A stretch of DNA of 64,000 nt from Impatiens glandulifera (taxonomy: Eukaryota; Streptophyta; Magnoliopsida; Ericales; Balsaminaceae). Positions 43,799 through 54,559 of this stretch are shown here, one piece after another (positions within the stretch are counted from its first letter, which is position 1; the number at the start of each line of letters is the position of its first letter). Position numbers and translations under genes: made by a program. Where the stretch lies: the NCBI RefSeq assembly GCF_907164915.1, contig NW_025919140.1, positions 660,680 to 724,679 of the forward strand, given 5' to 3'. The notes under the pieces are model-generated. The model searched no databases. It had not been told where the DNA came from and was given only the letters and a program-made list of their open reading frames with translations.

Positions 43799-45607
43799 TG
43801 TTAAATTAAAGATAAAAAGGGAAAAAATGGATATTGTTAAATTAAGATTAAAGGGGAAATCGTTAAATTAAGTTGAATTAAGAAAAACGTTTTAACTGAT
43901 TAAAATGAACTTAGGATAATTAAAATGAATACACATGATTTTGATGAATGAATAAAACTAAGTTCAGTAATTTTTTAATGCGCAAGTAATTCAATAGACT
44001 CGCTAGTAGTAGAGTTGATCAAACAGTAGAGATACTCAATCAGTAGAGTTCGCGGGCAGTAGAGTTACTCCATCAGCAGAGTTGCCATCAGTTGAAGACG
44101 CACTCACAGTAGAGTTGTCATCAGCAGACTCGCTATAAGCTGAGCTGCTCTATTAGCAGAATTCGCCAACAGCAGAGTAACTCATCAGTAGAGTTGATTA
44201 ACAACTGAGTATGCTATCAACATAGTAGCTCCACAGCAGAGATCAACTAATCAACAGTTAAGTGCGCTATTAGCAGAGTAGCACATCAGTGGAGTTGATT
44301 AACAGCTGAGTGCGCTATCAGTAGAGTAGATCATCAATAGAGTTGATCAACAACTAAGTGTGTTATCAGTAGATTAGTTCATCAGCAGAGCTAATCAACA
44401 GCTAAGTGCGTTATCAGTAAGGTAGCTCATCAGTAGAGCTGATCAACAACTGAGTGCGCTATCAGCAGAGTAGCTCATCAGTAGAGCTCGCCATCAGCTA
44501 AGTTCCACATCATTCATCATATTGTCACTCTTCATCTTTTTTTCTTCATCTTCATCAGTTACTCTTCATCTTCTTCATCAGTTACTCTTCTTCTTCAAGT
44601 TACTCTTCATCTTCTTTATCAGTTACTCTTCTTCTTCAGTTATTATTCTTCTTCAATAACTCTCATCTCTTCTTCTTCAGTTTCTTTTCTTCTTATTCTT
44701 TAGTTATTATTCTTCTTCGTCACTATTATCTTTTCTTCTTTAGTTTTTTATATACTTCTTATTCAGTTTTCACAATTTCCTTTACTCTTTTTTTTTCTTC
44801 TTCTTTCTTCAATCTTCACATCTCATTAATTCACAAAGTCCTGTTGGTAATGAAATTTGTTTTAACCTTTTATAGTTATTATTTTTGCTTTTAGATAATT
44901 TCTTCGTGTATTAGGAAAAACTTTTTTTATATAGATAGAGTTGAATAAATATAAAAAACAATGATTTTCATTTGATTGAGGATAGAAAAAAAGTCGACAA
45001 ACAATATTATAATATTAGGGATTTATGATAAAAAAAAATGTTAATATATTATATATATAATAAAAGTATATTATAAATAATAATGAAAAAGATAAATAAA
45101 AATTAATATATTTTATATAATAAAAATAAGTATTAGGATATAATAACTAATATGTTATATATAATATTAAAAAGATAAAAAAATATATATATATTAATAT
45201 AATATATATATATATAATAAAAGTAAATATTAAGGATGTAATAATGAGTATATTGTATATAATATTGAAAAGATAAAAAAAATGTTAATATATTATATAT
45301 AATATAAAAAAATTAATTTATTATATATAATTCAATTTTGGTTCAAGCTCTCGAGTTGAGTTGAGCTTTTGGGTAATATAGTCAAGTCGAACTCAAGCTC
45401 AAATTTATAAGCTCGTTCGAGTTCGAGTCGAGCTAATAAATACTTAATCGAGTCGAGCTTAAACTCCAATAAGTTTGAGCTTGGTTCGGCTCATTTGCAG
45501 CCCTAATAGAAACAAATTTTTATTCCTTTAACATAATTAAAATTGAATTTAAGTACAAAAATAGAACAGTATTCAATCATTTTTTACTGTTGTCTTCGAT
45601 TATAACA
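43799..45607 (+). repeat. Right LTR of element C (with a replaced middle)
   Basis: The left part (43860-44510) matches 19020-19631 and the right part (45505-45607) matches 20090-20211. In between, about 450 bp present in the left LTR, including its TATA-like motif and GGGTGACGT block, are absent. About 1 kb of unrelated sequence stands there. The LTR ends CTTCGATTATAACA. Confidence 0.8.
44511..45504. repeat. Foreign sequence in right LTR of C: CTT-rich, AT-rich, hAT-like end
   Basis: Three parts are visible. 44520-44830 is CTTCTTCATC-rich simple repeat. 44840-45330 is TATATA/AATAATA low-complexity sequence. 45340-45504 is rich in GAGCTCGAGTCGAG-type words and reads on the minus strand as AGGGCTGCAAATGAGCC..., a start resembling terminal sequences of plant hAT-type repeats. 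No matching opposite end was found. Confidence 0.55.
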
Positions 45608-45817
45608 AAATAGGGTATTAAAAAATACATGAGAGGTGTGACATTCAAATACAAAATGTTTCCAAATAAAGCAAAGCTAACATTTATAATTCAAATTAAT
45701 AATTATTATTTTAATAAAGTAATACACATAAAAAAATTTATTTAAAATATATTCTATAGAACATGTTACATAAGTATAAAAACTAGAAAAAATCATTCAA
45801 AAGATCTACAGTCAGAA
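45608..45817. other. 3' flank of the WNK gene
   Basis: This is 210 bp between the end of element C and the WNK stop codon. It is AT-rich and probably contains part of the WNK 3' UTR. No poly(A) signal can be assigned with confidence. Confidence 0.5.
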
Positions 45818-48042
45818 TTAAGAAGGGGTTTGTTCACTTGCTATACAAGTTGTTCTTGCTCTTCTTCTTTTAGCATCCTCTATTGCTTCCTCCTTCATTT
45901 TAGTAAGTACAATGATAGACTGCTTGTATTGCATATCAATGGCATCAAGTTCCATTTCCATTTCCATTTCAGAATTAACAATAACATTAACATTATTTCC
46001 ATTTGATTGAGCAGGAGAGATCCTTAATGATTCCATATAATTGGACAAACTGCAGTTGCTTCCTGACGAAGTCATCTTGCTCGCCTCTGAAACACTGTCG
46101 TGCCATCTATCAGAAACCGACCCATTGGAAACACCACGAGGAGGATTAGGATGAGGAGGACATCCATTTCTAATCAAACCATTTTTATTATTATTATTAT
46201 TACAATTGTATGGAGGAGAATGTTGTTGAAAAACTGCAGCTGAATTTGAAACGAAAGAACAAGGCAATGAAGTTTCACTTCGCATATCCATGCAATCTTC
46301 ATAAGAAGTGCGGGTACTGAAATAATTCTCACACGGAAGCTTCCATGAAGGTACGAGACTCCTTATCAAGCTGTCAATTAACTCAGCTATGATTATCACA
46401 TTTTCGTTTGCCAAATCAAGTTGTTCAACCATTTCACCAGCAACAGCAAATGCAGTATCTAAATCTAGGTAGAACACGAAATGTATATTATGCAACTTAC
46501 CTAAAAAAACCCGTAAAAGCAATATTAGTTTCCAAAGTTATATAAAACAATTAAAACATCACTTAGTAATTACCAGATGATTCAACCATTCGCAGGGTTA
46601 ATGAAACTGAATCATCATTATCTTTTACACCTTTAATTCTATACTCCTCGTCTCCATAAGTTTTCAACAATTCCATAGTCGAGTTGTTGTCACTAATTGT
46701 AAAAGAACCATTCGATGACAATTGTTTCTTATGGCCGGGCTGCTTCTTATTAAGCTCTCCTGTTACGGCTACTACTTCAGATAGGAATGGATCTTCCAAT
46801 AATTCAGCAGCAGACATTCTATCACATGCAGGAACAAGACATTTTTCTATAAATTCTTTCACTTGTCTATCTTTTACACTTTTAAGACCTGCAGGTTTTA
46901 TACCCTGCCAACAAAACCACAAAATCAGAACTAGAAATAGAACAATATATTAGCACAACTCGGAAATTAATAAACTTACAGAAGCGACTTTCTTATAGAT
47001 TTGGGCAGGATTTTGGCATTCACTGTATGGATAATCGCGGGTAACCAATTCTAACATACACATACCAAACGAGTAAATGTCAACTAGTTCATTGTATTTC
47101 TCTTCGTACAATTCTGGGGCCATGAATTCCGGAGTACCTGAAATATATTGTTTAAACTACATATCTCTATAGATATGTAAAAAGACTCGAACAATCGCTT
47201 ACCAATAACACTTGTTGCCATAGGTTGCTGCATAACAGCAGCTAAACCAAGATCACCTATTTTGATCTCACCACTATTCCCATTAACAAAAATGTTATCA
47301 CATTTTAAATCCCTGTGAATAATGGGAGGATTACAACTATGAAGAAAAACTAATCCATGTAGAATTTGCTTCGCCCAATTCTTGATAGCCTTCATATCAA
47401 CATTCTTGTGTTTCATACGATATCTAAGCATTACATGAAATATTTAGAACTTGAAAAAATCAAATGAAAATTTAAAAGAAGAAAAGGATTTAGAACTACT
47501 CACTGTCTCAAACTGCCTGAAGTTAACAACTCAGTAATCATGTTTATTGTTTTACTATCATTGTCCACCCAAGAACAATAAGAATTGATAACGTTTTCAT
47601 GTTTCAATGTTTTTAGAAGATGAACCTCTGAATAAAGCCTTTCTAAATGCTCTGGTGACCTAAATGCATCATCAAGGCTTACTTGATTCCAAGCCACTTC
47701 TATACCATCAATTTCATCAAAACCCTTATAACTATACAACACAGTAGAGAAAAAACAATCAATCAACGAATAAATCATGATAAATGTTTCTCATACAAAA
47801 GATATGAGGATAACGATCATACACTATCTTAAATGCTCCTTTCCCCAGGATTTCATTACACTGCATGTAAGAAAACAAAACAACCAATCATGATAATCTA
47901 TGAAAGGGGAAGAACATGAAGAATGACAATGTTAGCTCACCCTAACATATCGACCTGTTGGAGATCTCTCCACGATTTCTTCCTCATAAGGATCCAACTT
48001 TTGATTCATTCCCAAATTCATGATAATCTTTCCTGAAGGCAT
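45818..48042 (-). CDS. WNK serine/threonine-protein kinase (WNK8/10-like), seven exons
   Basis: Exons on the minus strand: 48042-47941, 47860-47823, 47731-47504, 47423-47203, 47137-46980, 46904-46574, 46500-45818. All introns are GT-AG and the joined frame is 586 codons. The kinase domain spans residues about 35-290. The glycine loop GKGAFKIVY carries the WNK-type lysine (K45), and the usual subdomain II lysine is replaced in VAWNQ (N62). Catalytic HRDLKCDN (D161), DLG (D180) and GTPEFMAPE (197-205) are present. An OSR1_C-like domain lies around 335-410 ([22 protein letters not shown] text), then a Ser/Asn-rich tail and a terminal coiled region. WNKs are cytosolic kinases acting in ion, osmotic and flowering-time signalling in plants. 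The length and [11 protein letters not shown] text suit the WNK8/10 group; the exact member is uncertain. It appears intact. Confidence 0.94.
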
Positions 48043-48480
48043 TGTTTTACCTCGAAATCACCTCTCATCGACTTGAAGACGACGACATGATTTTCCTCCA
48101 ACCAATACCCTTAAAACGAGTTGTTCTAAAACAATGCATCTGCAGTTCTGCAGGCGCAAATGAGGGAGAAGGCAGGGAGGGCTCTTCTTCTTTTTGGACG
48201 GGAAGGGATGATTAAAAGAGAAGAGGGTTAAAACGGGGCTTTGATTTGGGGTTCCATAAATCAACACCCAAAATCAAGCCCCAAATTCGAGGAAAAATGA
48301 AGATCAGTAGGAGAAGGAAATAATGAAGGTGTAAAAAGGGAAGCAGGGAGAGAAATGACAACTCTGGAATGGTTCAACGTCAACGAATATGGCGAGAGAG
48401 AAAAATAAGATCTTCGATTACTCAAATCTATTAGTTATTCCATCCTCTTCTTTTCTTCTTCTTTTCTTTTCTTTTCTTCA
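48043..48480 (-). promoter_or_regulatory. 5' leader and promoter region of WNK, with upstream ORFs
   Basis: Upstream of the chosen ATG are two short upstream ATGs. One is 48088, an eight-codon ORF ending in TGA at 48065. The other is 48068, overlapping that stop and running out of frame past the main start. A CT-rich tract (48430-48480, plus strand) lies further up. No clear TATA box is seen. Confidence 0.4.
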
Positions 48481-49589
48481 GGTCTCATCATATAAGTTGT
48501 AACTAACCTAGAGATTTGTTTGTTTAAAATAGATTTGTCAATCACCGCGCTTTCTTTCATTTGGATTGATCCATACAATTAAGAACCCGACCCACGGTTA
48601 AACCATATAAATAAGTAAGAAATATTATTACCGCATTTTTGCTTTCTCTCTAAAAAAAAAATTACTTTCTTTCACATTTCATATGTGAGAGTCTTATTAG
48701 TTTGAGCTCTATTTCTCGGCTTCAATCTTTTAAAAGTCGTTAGAGATTTGTATGGAGACAATAAATATAACGGAATTGAATCTTGTGTTATTATTTTATT
48801 ATGTTTTGATGTATTGTCTAGTTTAAATTAAAAAAAAAAATATTCTCTTACATTTTACGATTCTTTAATTATATTCGTCGAATGCATATTATTTATAACA
48901 TTATTATGACTATATGAGAATCGTTTGAAAAATTCGTGAAGTAGTTTGAGAATTCATCGCCTTCTTCAAAACTTTCGTCCACGGTAATGTTTTTTTTGTG
49001 TGTAGTCTATTGTTTTTCATTATTGTTAATTATTTAAATGTTATTATTTGTTTCATTATAGTTAAATGAATCTCATTTATAATATTTAATGTACTATTTG
49101 AAAAAAAATTACAATAAGGCGAATCGAAACAGGGTACACTTAATATCAACTCCCGTTCTATTTTGAAGATTTTTTCACTACAATTATCACTATGTGATTT
49201 TTACGAGAAGATTAATGTTTATAATATTTTCAAAATAAAATAAAATTTTATGATAAAATTATTTTTTATATATTAAAATTTCATATTATTACGATATAAG
49301 AAATCTATTTTTTTTATAAAATATAACTGATAAATAAATATATTAGTGATATTATATTTTTATTTGTGTTAAAAATAGGAGATACATATATAATTCAAAG
49401 AGGATAATTTAAATCGAAAATTGCGGATGGTTGTCATTTTTATCGTCTATGTGATTTTTCTTTCAATTTAATGACTATAGTTGGGAAATTTAACGAAATG
49501 ACCCTAAAAAGGGCCTTATTTACATATGTGGTCACCGTCTAATTTTTATTGCGCTCGTGATCACTTTAATTTTTTTTGACGAAAATATC
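48481..49589. other. AT-rich intergenic region
   Basis: No gene, RNA or clear repeat is seen. From about 49440 the sequence (GACCCTAAAAAGGGCC, CATATGTGGTCACC) may be the start of the MULE complex to the right, but no matching end was found. Confidence 0.5.
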
Positions 49590-50240
49590 CCTTCGCTTAA
49601 CGCGAAGGCCAATCATGTTTCGCGAAAAGGAAAATAGGAAAAGTCCGGAATACCCCTTACTATTTAATATAACTTTAGTATTTTTTTATTTTTCTTATTC
49701 TCCTTCTCTCTTCCCGCTCTTCTCCACCTTCTCTCTAAACGATGACGATCTCTAAACGGTGGCGATTTTCAACGGACACCACCATGAGCACGACGAGCAC
49801 GAGCACTGTGACAACTGGTACGTTTGTTGTTTTTATTGTATTGTTGATCCTTTCGTTTCTGGTTCTCGTTCGTTCTGATTCTGATTCGATCGGTTTAGGG
49901 TTTCGGTTATGTTTAAGATGGGGCTTCCCGTTTCGCAAAGGGACTTTCTCGTATCGCGAAGGTCCCTTCCAGTGTCCCTTCCCGATTCGTGAAGGGCCCT
50001 TCCCGTTTCGCGAAAGGTTATCCCTTTCGCGAATTACCCTTCCCGATTCGCGAAGGGCCTTTCCCATTTCGCGAATTACCCTTCCCGATTTGCGAAGGGC
50101 CCTTCCCGTTTCGCGAAGGGCTATCCCTTTCGTGAATTACCCTTCCCGATTCACGAAGGGCCCTTCCCGTTTCCCATAGGGCTATCCCTTTCGCGAAGGG
50201 CCCTTCCCGTTGCGCGACTTCTCTTCCCTTTTCGCATTTA
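49590..50240. repeat. TTCGCGAA-centred repeat (CCCTTCCCGTTTCGCGAAGGG)
   Basis: Many copies of CCTTCCCGWTTCGCGAAGGG and CCCTTTCGCGAATTAC alternate, densest at 49940-50230. Units of roughly 25-35 bp are centred on the palindrome TTCGCGAA with flanking CCCTTC/GAAGGG. The open frames across it are only the repeat read as codons. Its place just before the transposase suggests a subterminal repeat of the MULE. Confidence 0.85.
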
Positions 50241-50403
50241 ATTAAATAATTGCATGACTTCAATCGTATTATTTATCCATTCATGTTTTCTATTACAACT
50301 AAAGTATTCGTTTTCTATAATGGAGAGTGAAATTTTATTGATGATTGTATAATGTATTTTAATGCAACTTCAATCAAAACTTTGGATTTACCCCCAAAAT
50401 ATT

Positions 50404-53056
50404 ATGTTTTCCAAATTAGTTGATATCCTCTATGATAGACCTAACGTGCAAAAATCTACATATGATTTAGTGCTTCAAGTCAAGTATGATATTCCGCGTA
50501 TCACAAATCCTCCCCCTATTGTTATTGATCAAGATTAGGATGTGATCATATATTTGTCATGGTTGATTTCAGGTCGCACTGTGTCACCATCGTGTGTCTC
50601 TATAGTAGAGAAGTCGCCACTTACTCAAAAGATACCATTACTTACATACCCAACTCAAGAAAATATACTACCACCATCACTTACTCAAAAAAGTCTACCA
50701 CTTACTCAAAAACATATACCAGGAGTTGTACCCTTGGATGTCTTTGAAAGTCAAAATGAAGCATGAGAAAACTCTTTCCCTCATTATGGGATACTTACTC
50801 AGGACTTGCATGCCACTACTAGTGTCGCACTAGAAACTGCACCCATTCCTCAGCGAACATTAATACCTGCACCATCTAATGCAAGAGCATTAATGGGTAC
50901 ACCATCTAGTGCAAGAGCATCAATGGGTACACCATCTAGTGCAAGAGCATCAATGGGTACATCATCTAGTGCATGAAGAATTGGTACACCATCTAGTACA
51001 AGAAGAGCATCAATGGGTACACCATCTAGTGCAAGATGAGCATCAATGGGCACACCATCTAGTGCAAGAAAAGCATTAATGTATACACCATCTAGTGCAA
51101 AAGCATCAATGACTACACCATCAATAGACCCGGCAGACACATCACCAACAGACCCCTCATTTGCGATAGCTTTAAGTAGTGAAACTGTATTGGAAATCGG
51201 TGCGTTGTTTGATAATAAAAAATAACTTCAACTGAGGTTATATAAATATGCGATGACTAATCATTTTGAATTTAAAGTGGAGAAGTCATGAAAACATATT
51301 TGGTATGTGAAATGTTTGGATGAGACATGCAAGTGGAGATTGCATACTGTGAAAGGTAAATGATCTGAGATGTTTGAGATTCGGAAATTCGACCAACAAC
51401 ACTCATGCTTAGTTTTGTCGAGGCCAGAGAAAAAAAATGCAAACACCAGCATGATTTATTGGGCAGTGCATGAAGAGTAAGTACATGGACCATCACCATA
51501 ACCACTTGCCTAAGAAAATAATTGAAGACATGCAGACAACTTATGGGATATATTTGACTTATAATAAGGTTTGGAGGGCAAGAGAAATGACTTTAATGGC
51601 AGTGCAAGGAATGGTAGGGGATTCTTATGGAAAATTGTCATCATACCTTTACATGTTGGAGAAGAATAATCTGGGTACCATAACAAATATCCAGACAAAT
51701 GAACTTGGCTACTTCAGGTATATGTTCATGTCCCTAGGCCTCTCAATTAAGAGTTTCAAAGCATTTTTCCTTCATGTATTGTGCGTTGATGCCATTTTTC
51801 TTAAGCACAAGGCAAGAGCTCAACTATTGGTGGCTATTGCATTGGATGCGAATGAGCAACTATATCTCGTCGCATTCGCGTTGTTGATTTAGAGAATAAT
51901 AACTCCTGGACGTATTTCATGCAAAAACTGAGAGAAGCAAATGGATTAGTTGATGATCTCGTCTTTGTATCCGATAGACACCCAAGCATCGCCAATGTCT
52001 TGTGTGCTATTTTTCCAGAAACAGACCACAGTGCATCCACATATCACATAAAGATGAATATTATGGCCAAATTCAAACTAATAAATGTCATATGGAGTTT
52101 GATTTGGCTTCTCGTGCGTACACTGTCTCCAAATTTAATTGGTTCTTTGACAAGATCATGGTTAAAGATCAAAGGATTGCTGCCTATTTGGAAGAAATTG
52201 GGTTACAAAGATGGAGTAAAACATTTTCCCCGGTAAGCGATACAAACAACTCACAAGCAATTATGCTGAGAGTTTTAATAGTTAGAGTAGGGAAGCCAAA
52301 AAGTATCACATTTCAACGATGGCTGAGTATTTAAGATTCACAATACAACATTGGTTTAATGATAGAAGAGAAAAAACGTCCAACCACCAAGAACTTTTAT
52401 CTCCAACTTATAAAAAGAAATTACGTGAGGAATTCGAGAAAGCCAGATTCTATATTGTATCATCACTTAACCGAATCGAGTTTTATGTGCATGACAATGA
52501 GTCCCATTTTAAATTCAATTTAAAAAACAGGGACTATACTTGTAGGGTATTTGAAGTATAGGGTCTTCCATGTACGCATGCAATGGCTGCTTTCCGTCAC
52601 CGGAATTTGGTTTCTTATGACTTATGTTCAAGGTATTATTCATCTCACATGTTCAGTTCAATCTATTTAACCAATTGTTTAATCGTTCTATTTTCCTTGC
52701 TCACAGGTATTACACAACTGAATCTTGGCTGAATGCATATGCGGAGACATGTTATCCCTTTGTTGATGAAGACAATTGAGATGTTTCCAAAATTATCAAA
52801 CAACGCATGTGTCTAAAATCACATATTAAGGTTAAGAAAGGGCGGTCACAAACAAAGCGTAGGTCATCTCAAGGTGAGGTCTGTAAAGTCTCGATATGAT
52901 ACAACTCATGTGCTGGTCTATGACATAATAAGGCAACATGCAAAGCAGTTATGCCTGCACCATCTACTGCAAGAGCATCATCATCTCAGCGGAATGAATC
53001 ATCATCTCAGCAGTATGAGCCATCATCTAAGCTATACGAGCCTTTAGCTTGAACTT
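50404..53056 (+). pseudogene. MULE (MURA) transposase
   Basis: This is a decayed Mutator-like transposase. An N-terminal PB1-like start (KLVDILYDRPNVQKSTYDLVLQV, 50410-50530) is followed by a low-complexity linker with a 30-bp tandem repeat. The MuDR DNA-binding domain (LFDNKKQLQLRLYKYAMTNH...CLDETCKWRL, 51210-51355) comes next. The catalytic region is broken over frames: HHHNHLPKKIIEDM, YGKLSSYLYMLE, FFLHVLCVDAIFLKHKARAQLLVAIALDAN (51470-51892), then DRHPSIAN (51970) and NYAESFN (52255). The SWIM region (CRVFEV-GLPCTHAMAAF, 52540-52600) has an in-frame stop and one cysteine missing. A 74-bp GT-AG intron (52633-52706) precedes YYTTESWLNAYAETCYPF. A zinc knuckle remnant (CAGL-HNKATC) is near 52925. 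It is inactive: many stops and shifts. Confidence 0.88.
50862..51127 (+). repeat. 30-bp coding minisatellite in MULE linker
   Basis: About eight units of CACCATCTAGTGCAAGAGCATCAATGGGTA, 27-33 bp long, encode repeats of GTPSSARASM in the transposase frame. Some units have gained stops (TGA) or lost bases. Confidence 0.9.
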
Positions 53057-53059
53057 GAA

Positions 53060-53404
53060 TTTGTGATATTAATTGTGAATTTGTTATGTTTATTCAATTT
53101 CACTTTATTAATATTTGTTTTATAATGATGAGATATTTATGACTTGTGATATGCTGATTTTATATGCATAAATATGCATAATGGATTGGAAGAGAAACGA
53201 TGAAGACTCTTTTGGAGGTAAAAGGATGCATGTTGTGTATGGTTTAGAAAGTTTTGGAATTGGAATGGTCCTCTCCTTTATTGAATAATTGTGAATCTAT
53301 TTAGAAAGTTTTGTGCATCTAGTGTCCTGTATTTTTTTAAGATTGTGGTGGTTTAGAATGGATAAAGTTCAAGTGTATGAAGGTAAAGTTCTAAAGTTCA
53401 TGAA
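53060..53404. other. Spacer 3' of MULE transposase
   Basis: AT-rich; no gene seen. Confidence 0.5.
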
Positions 53405-53730
53405 ACGAGAAGTCCATTCGTGAAGTCCATTCATAAAATGTGAAGTCCATTCGTGAATCGTGAAGTCCATTCGTGAAGTCCATTCACAAAACATGAAGTC
53501 CATTCGTGAATCATGAAGTCCATTCGTGAATCGTGAAGTCGATTCACGAAATGTGAAGTCCATTCGTGAATCATGAAACGTGAAATCCATTCGTGAATCG
53601 TGAAGTGTATTCGTGAAGTCCATTCACGAAACGGGAAGTCCATTTGTGAAGTCCATTCGCGAATCGTGAAGTCCATTAGTGAAGTCCATTCGCGAAACGG
53701 GAAGTCCATTCGCGAAATGTGAAGTCAAAT
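53405..53730. repeat. GTCCATTCGTGAA minisatellite
   Basis: Repeats of AAGTCCATTCGTGAATCGTG and variants, unit near 20 bp, about 15 copies. Open frames on the minus strand (such as SRMDFTFRE) are only the repeat read as codons. Confidence 0.88.
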
Positions 53731-53850
53731 TCACTTCAAGTACAAATTATACAATGTAAATAAGCCAATACAAAATATACAAAATTCAAGTTCAAAATAT
53801 ATAAAATATTAACATTACATTAACTTTACAAAATATACAAAATACAATAA

Positions 53851-54487
53851 CTATGGTTCTATAATTTTATGGAATAACCTGACTGCCCACTTCTTTCTAA
53901 AAAAATCCATTTCTTCAGAGGTCACATTATGTACACCTTTACTAGGAATCAAGTATTCCATATACATTAGCATGAACAACAGTCCCCGCTCCGTATTACT
54001 CTGAGGACATCTCCTTTCTTAACTTTATTATTTGATTTGGGGTGTGGAAGCCTATTATATGTCATGGGCTTCAAACTGATCAAAGAAAACCTCTTTTTCT
54101 CAGAAACAAAGGTTGTCTTTACAGGTAAATGTGGAATCATTTCACATAATGGTCTCATGTATGGATCAAGATTTTTGAAAAGATATGCATTGCAGTCATA
54201 AACGTCAATGCACACAGTATCCAGCGCATGTTAATAATGTTCAGAGGCACATATATAACATCTATTGATGTTCAATCATGCATATATCGATGTTCAGCAC
54301 CCTAGTAATAATCGACAAATTCTTTGTTGTTATACGTTTCTGGATCTTTACTCCAAGTGACGTACTCTCGCCTAAGCTTATCTCCGAATAAGCAATCCTC
54401 TATTGTTACTTTAGAATTCTTATAAGTCTTGGGATATGTTGCAATCCTTTTTCTCAACAAGTGGCAACATGCATCGATTTCCTGCAC
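53851..54487 (-). pseudogene. ULP-like cysteine protease, catalytic region (MULE-associated)
   Basis: This is the C-terminal part of a Ulp1-type protease on the minus strand. The exon starting after a splice-like GTGCAG reads EIDACCHLLRKRIATYP (54487). Then come VPLNIINMRWILC, VYDCNAYLFKNLDPYMRPLCEMIPHL, SGDC and finally FMLMYMEYLIPSKG down to TAG at 53853-53851. The conserved His-Trp of the family reads Arg-Trp (MRW), so the catalytic histidine appears lost. The Asp (VYDC) and Cys (SGDC) positions are still visible. Frameshifts occur near 54205 and 53990, and a stop at 54302. Ulp1 enzymes cleave SUMO; this copy should not. Confidence 0.82.
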
Positions 54488-54559
54488 AATGGGAAAACAT
54501 TCAGTAAGTATATTTCAAATAACCTTTTTAGAATAACATTAAAGATGAATTGCACGACT

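Larger units (their letters stand above)
19011..45607 (+). mobile_element. Element C: oldest SIRE-like copia element, carrying nested insertions
   Basis: This is the outermost element of the nest. Pieces: left LTR 19011-20211 (its first bases displaced by B1), gag 20265-22110, pol 22111-25236, accessory ORF 36380-37258 plus 42007-43560, and right LTR 43799-45607. B2 inserted at 25578/36067 and D at 37258/42007. Genes are more heavily mutated than those of A, B2 and D, as expected if it is the oldest. Its right end is about 210 bp from the stop codon of the WNK gene. Confidence 0.88.

Noticed and set aside
48058..48267. Minus-strand 69-codon ORF before WNK
   Set aside because: It lies in the WNK leader; composition and lack of any family likeness suggest chance.
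49742..50263. Arg/Pro/Phe-rich ORFs on both strands
   Set aside because: These are the TTCGCGAA repeat read as protein on both strands.
53369..53709. Minus-strand ORFs with repeated MDFTFRE-type text
   Set aside because: Simple product of the GTCCATTCGTGAA minisatellite.
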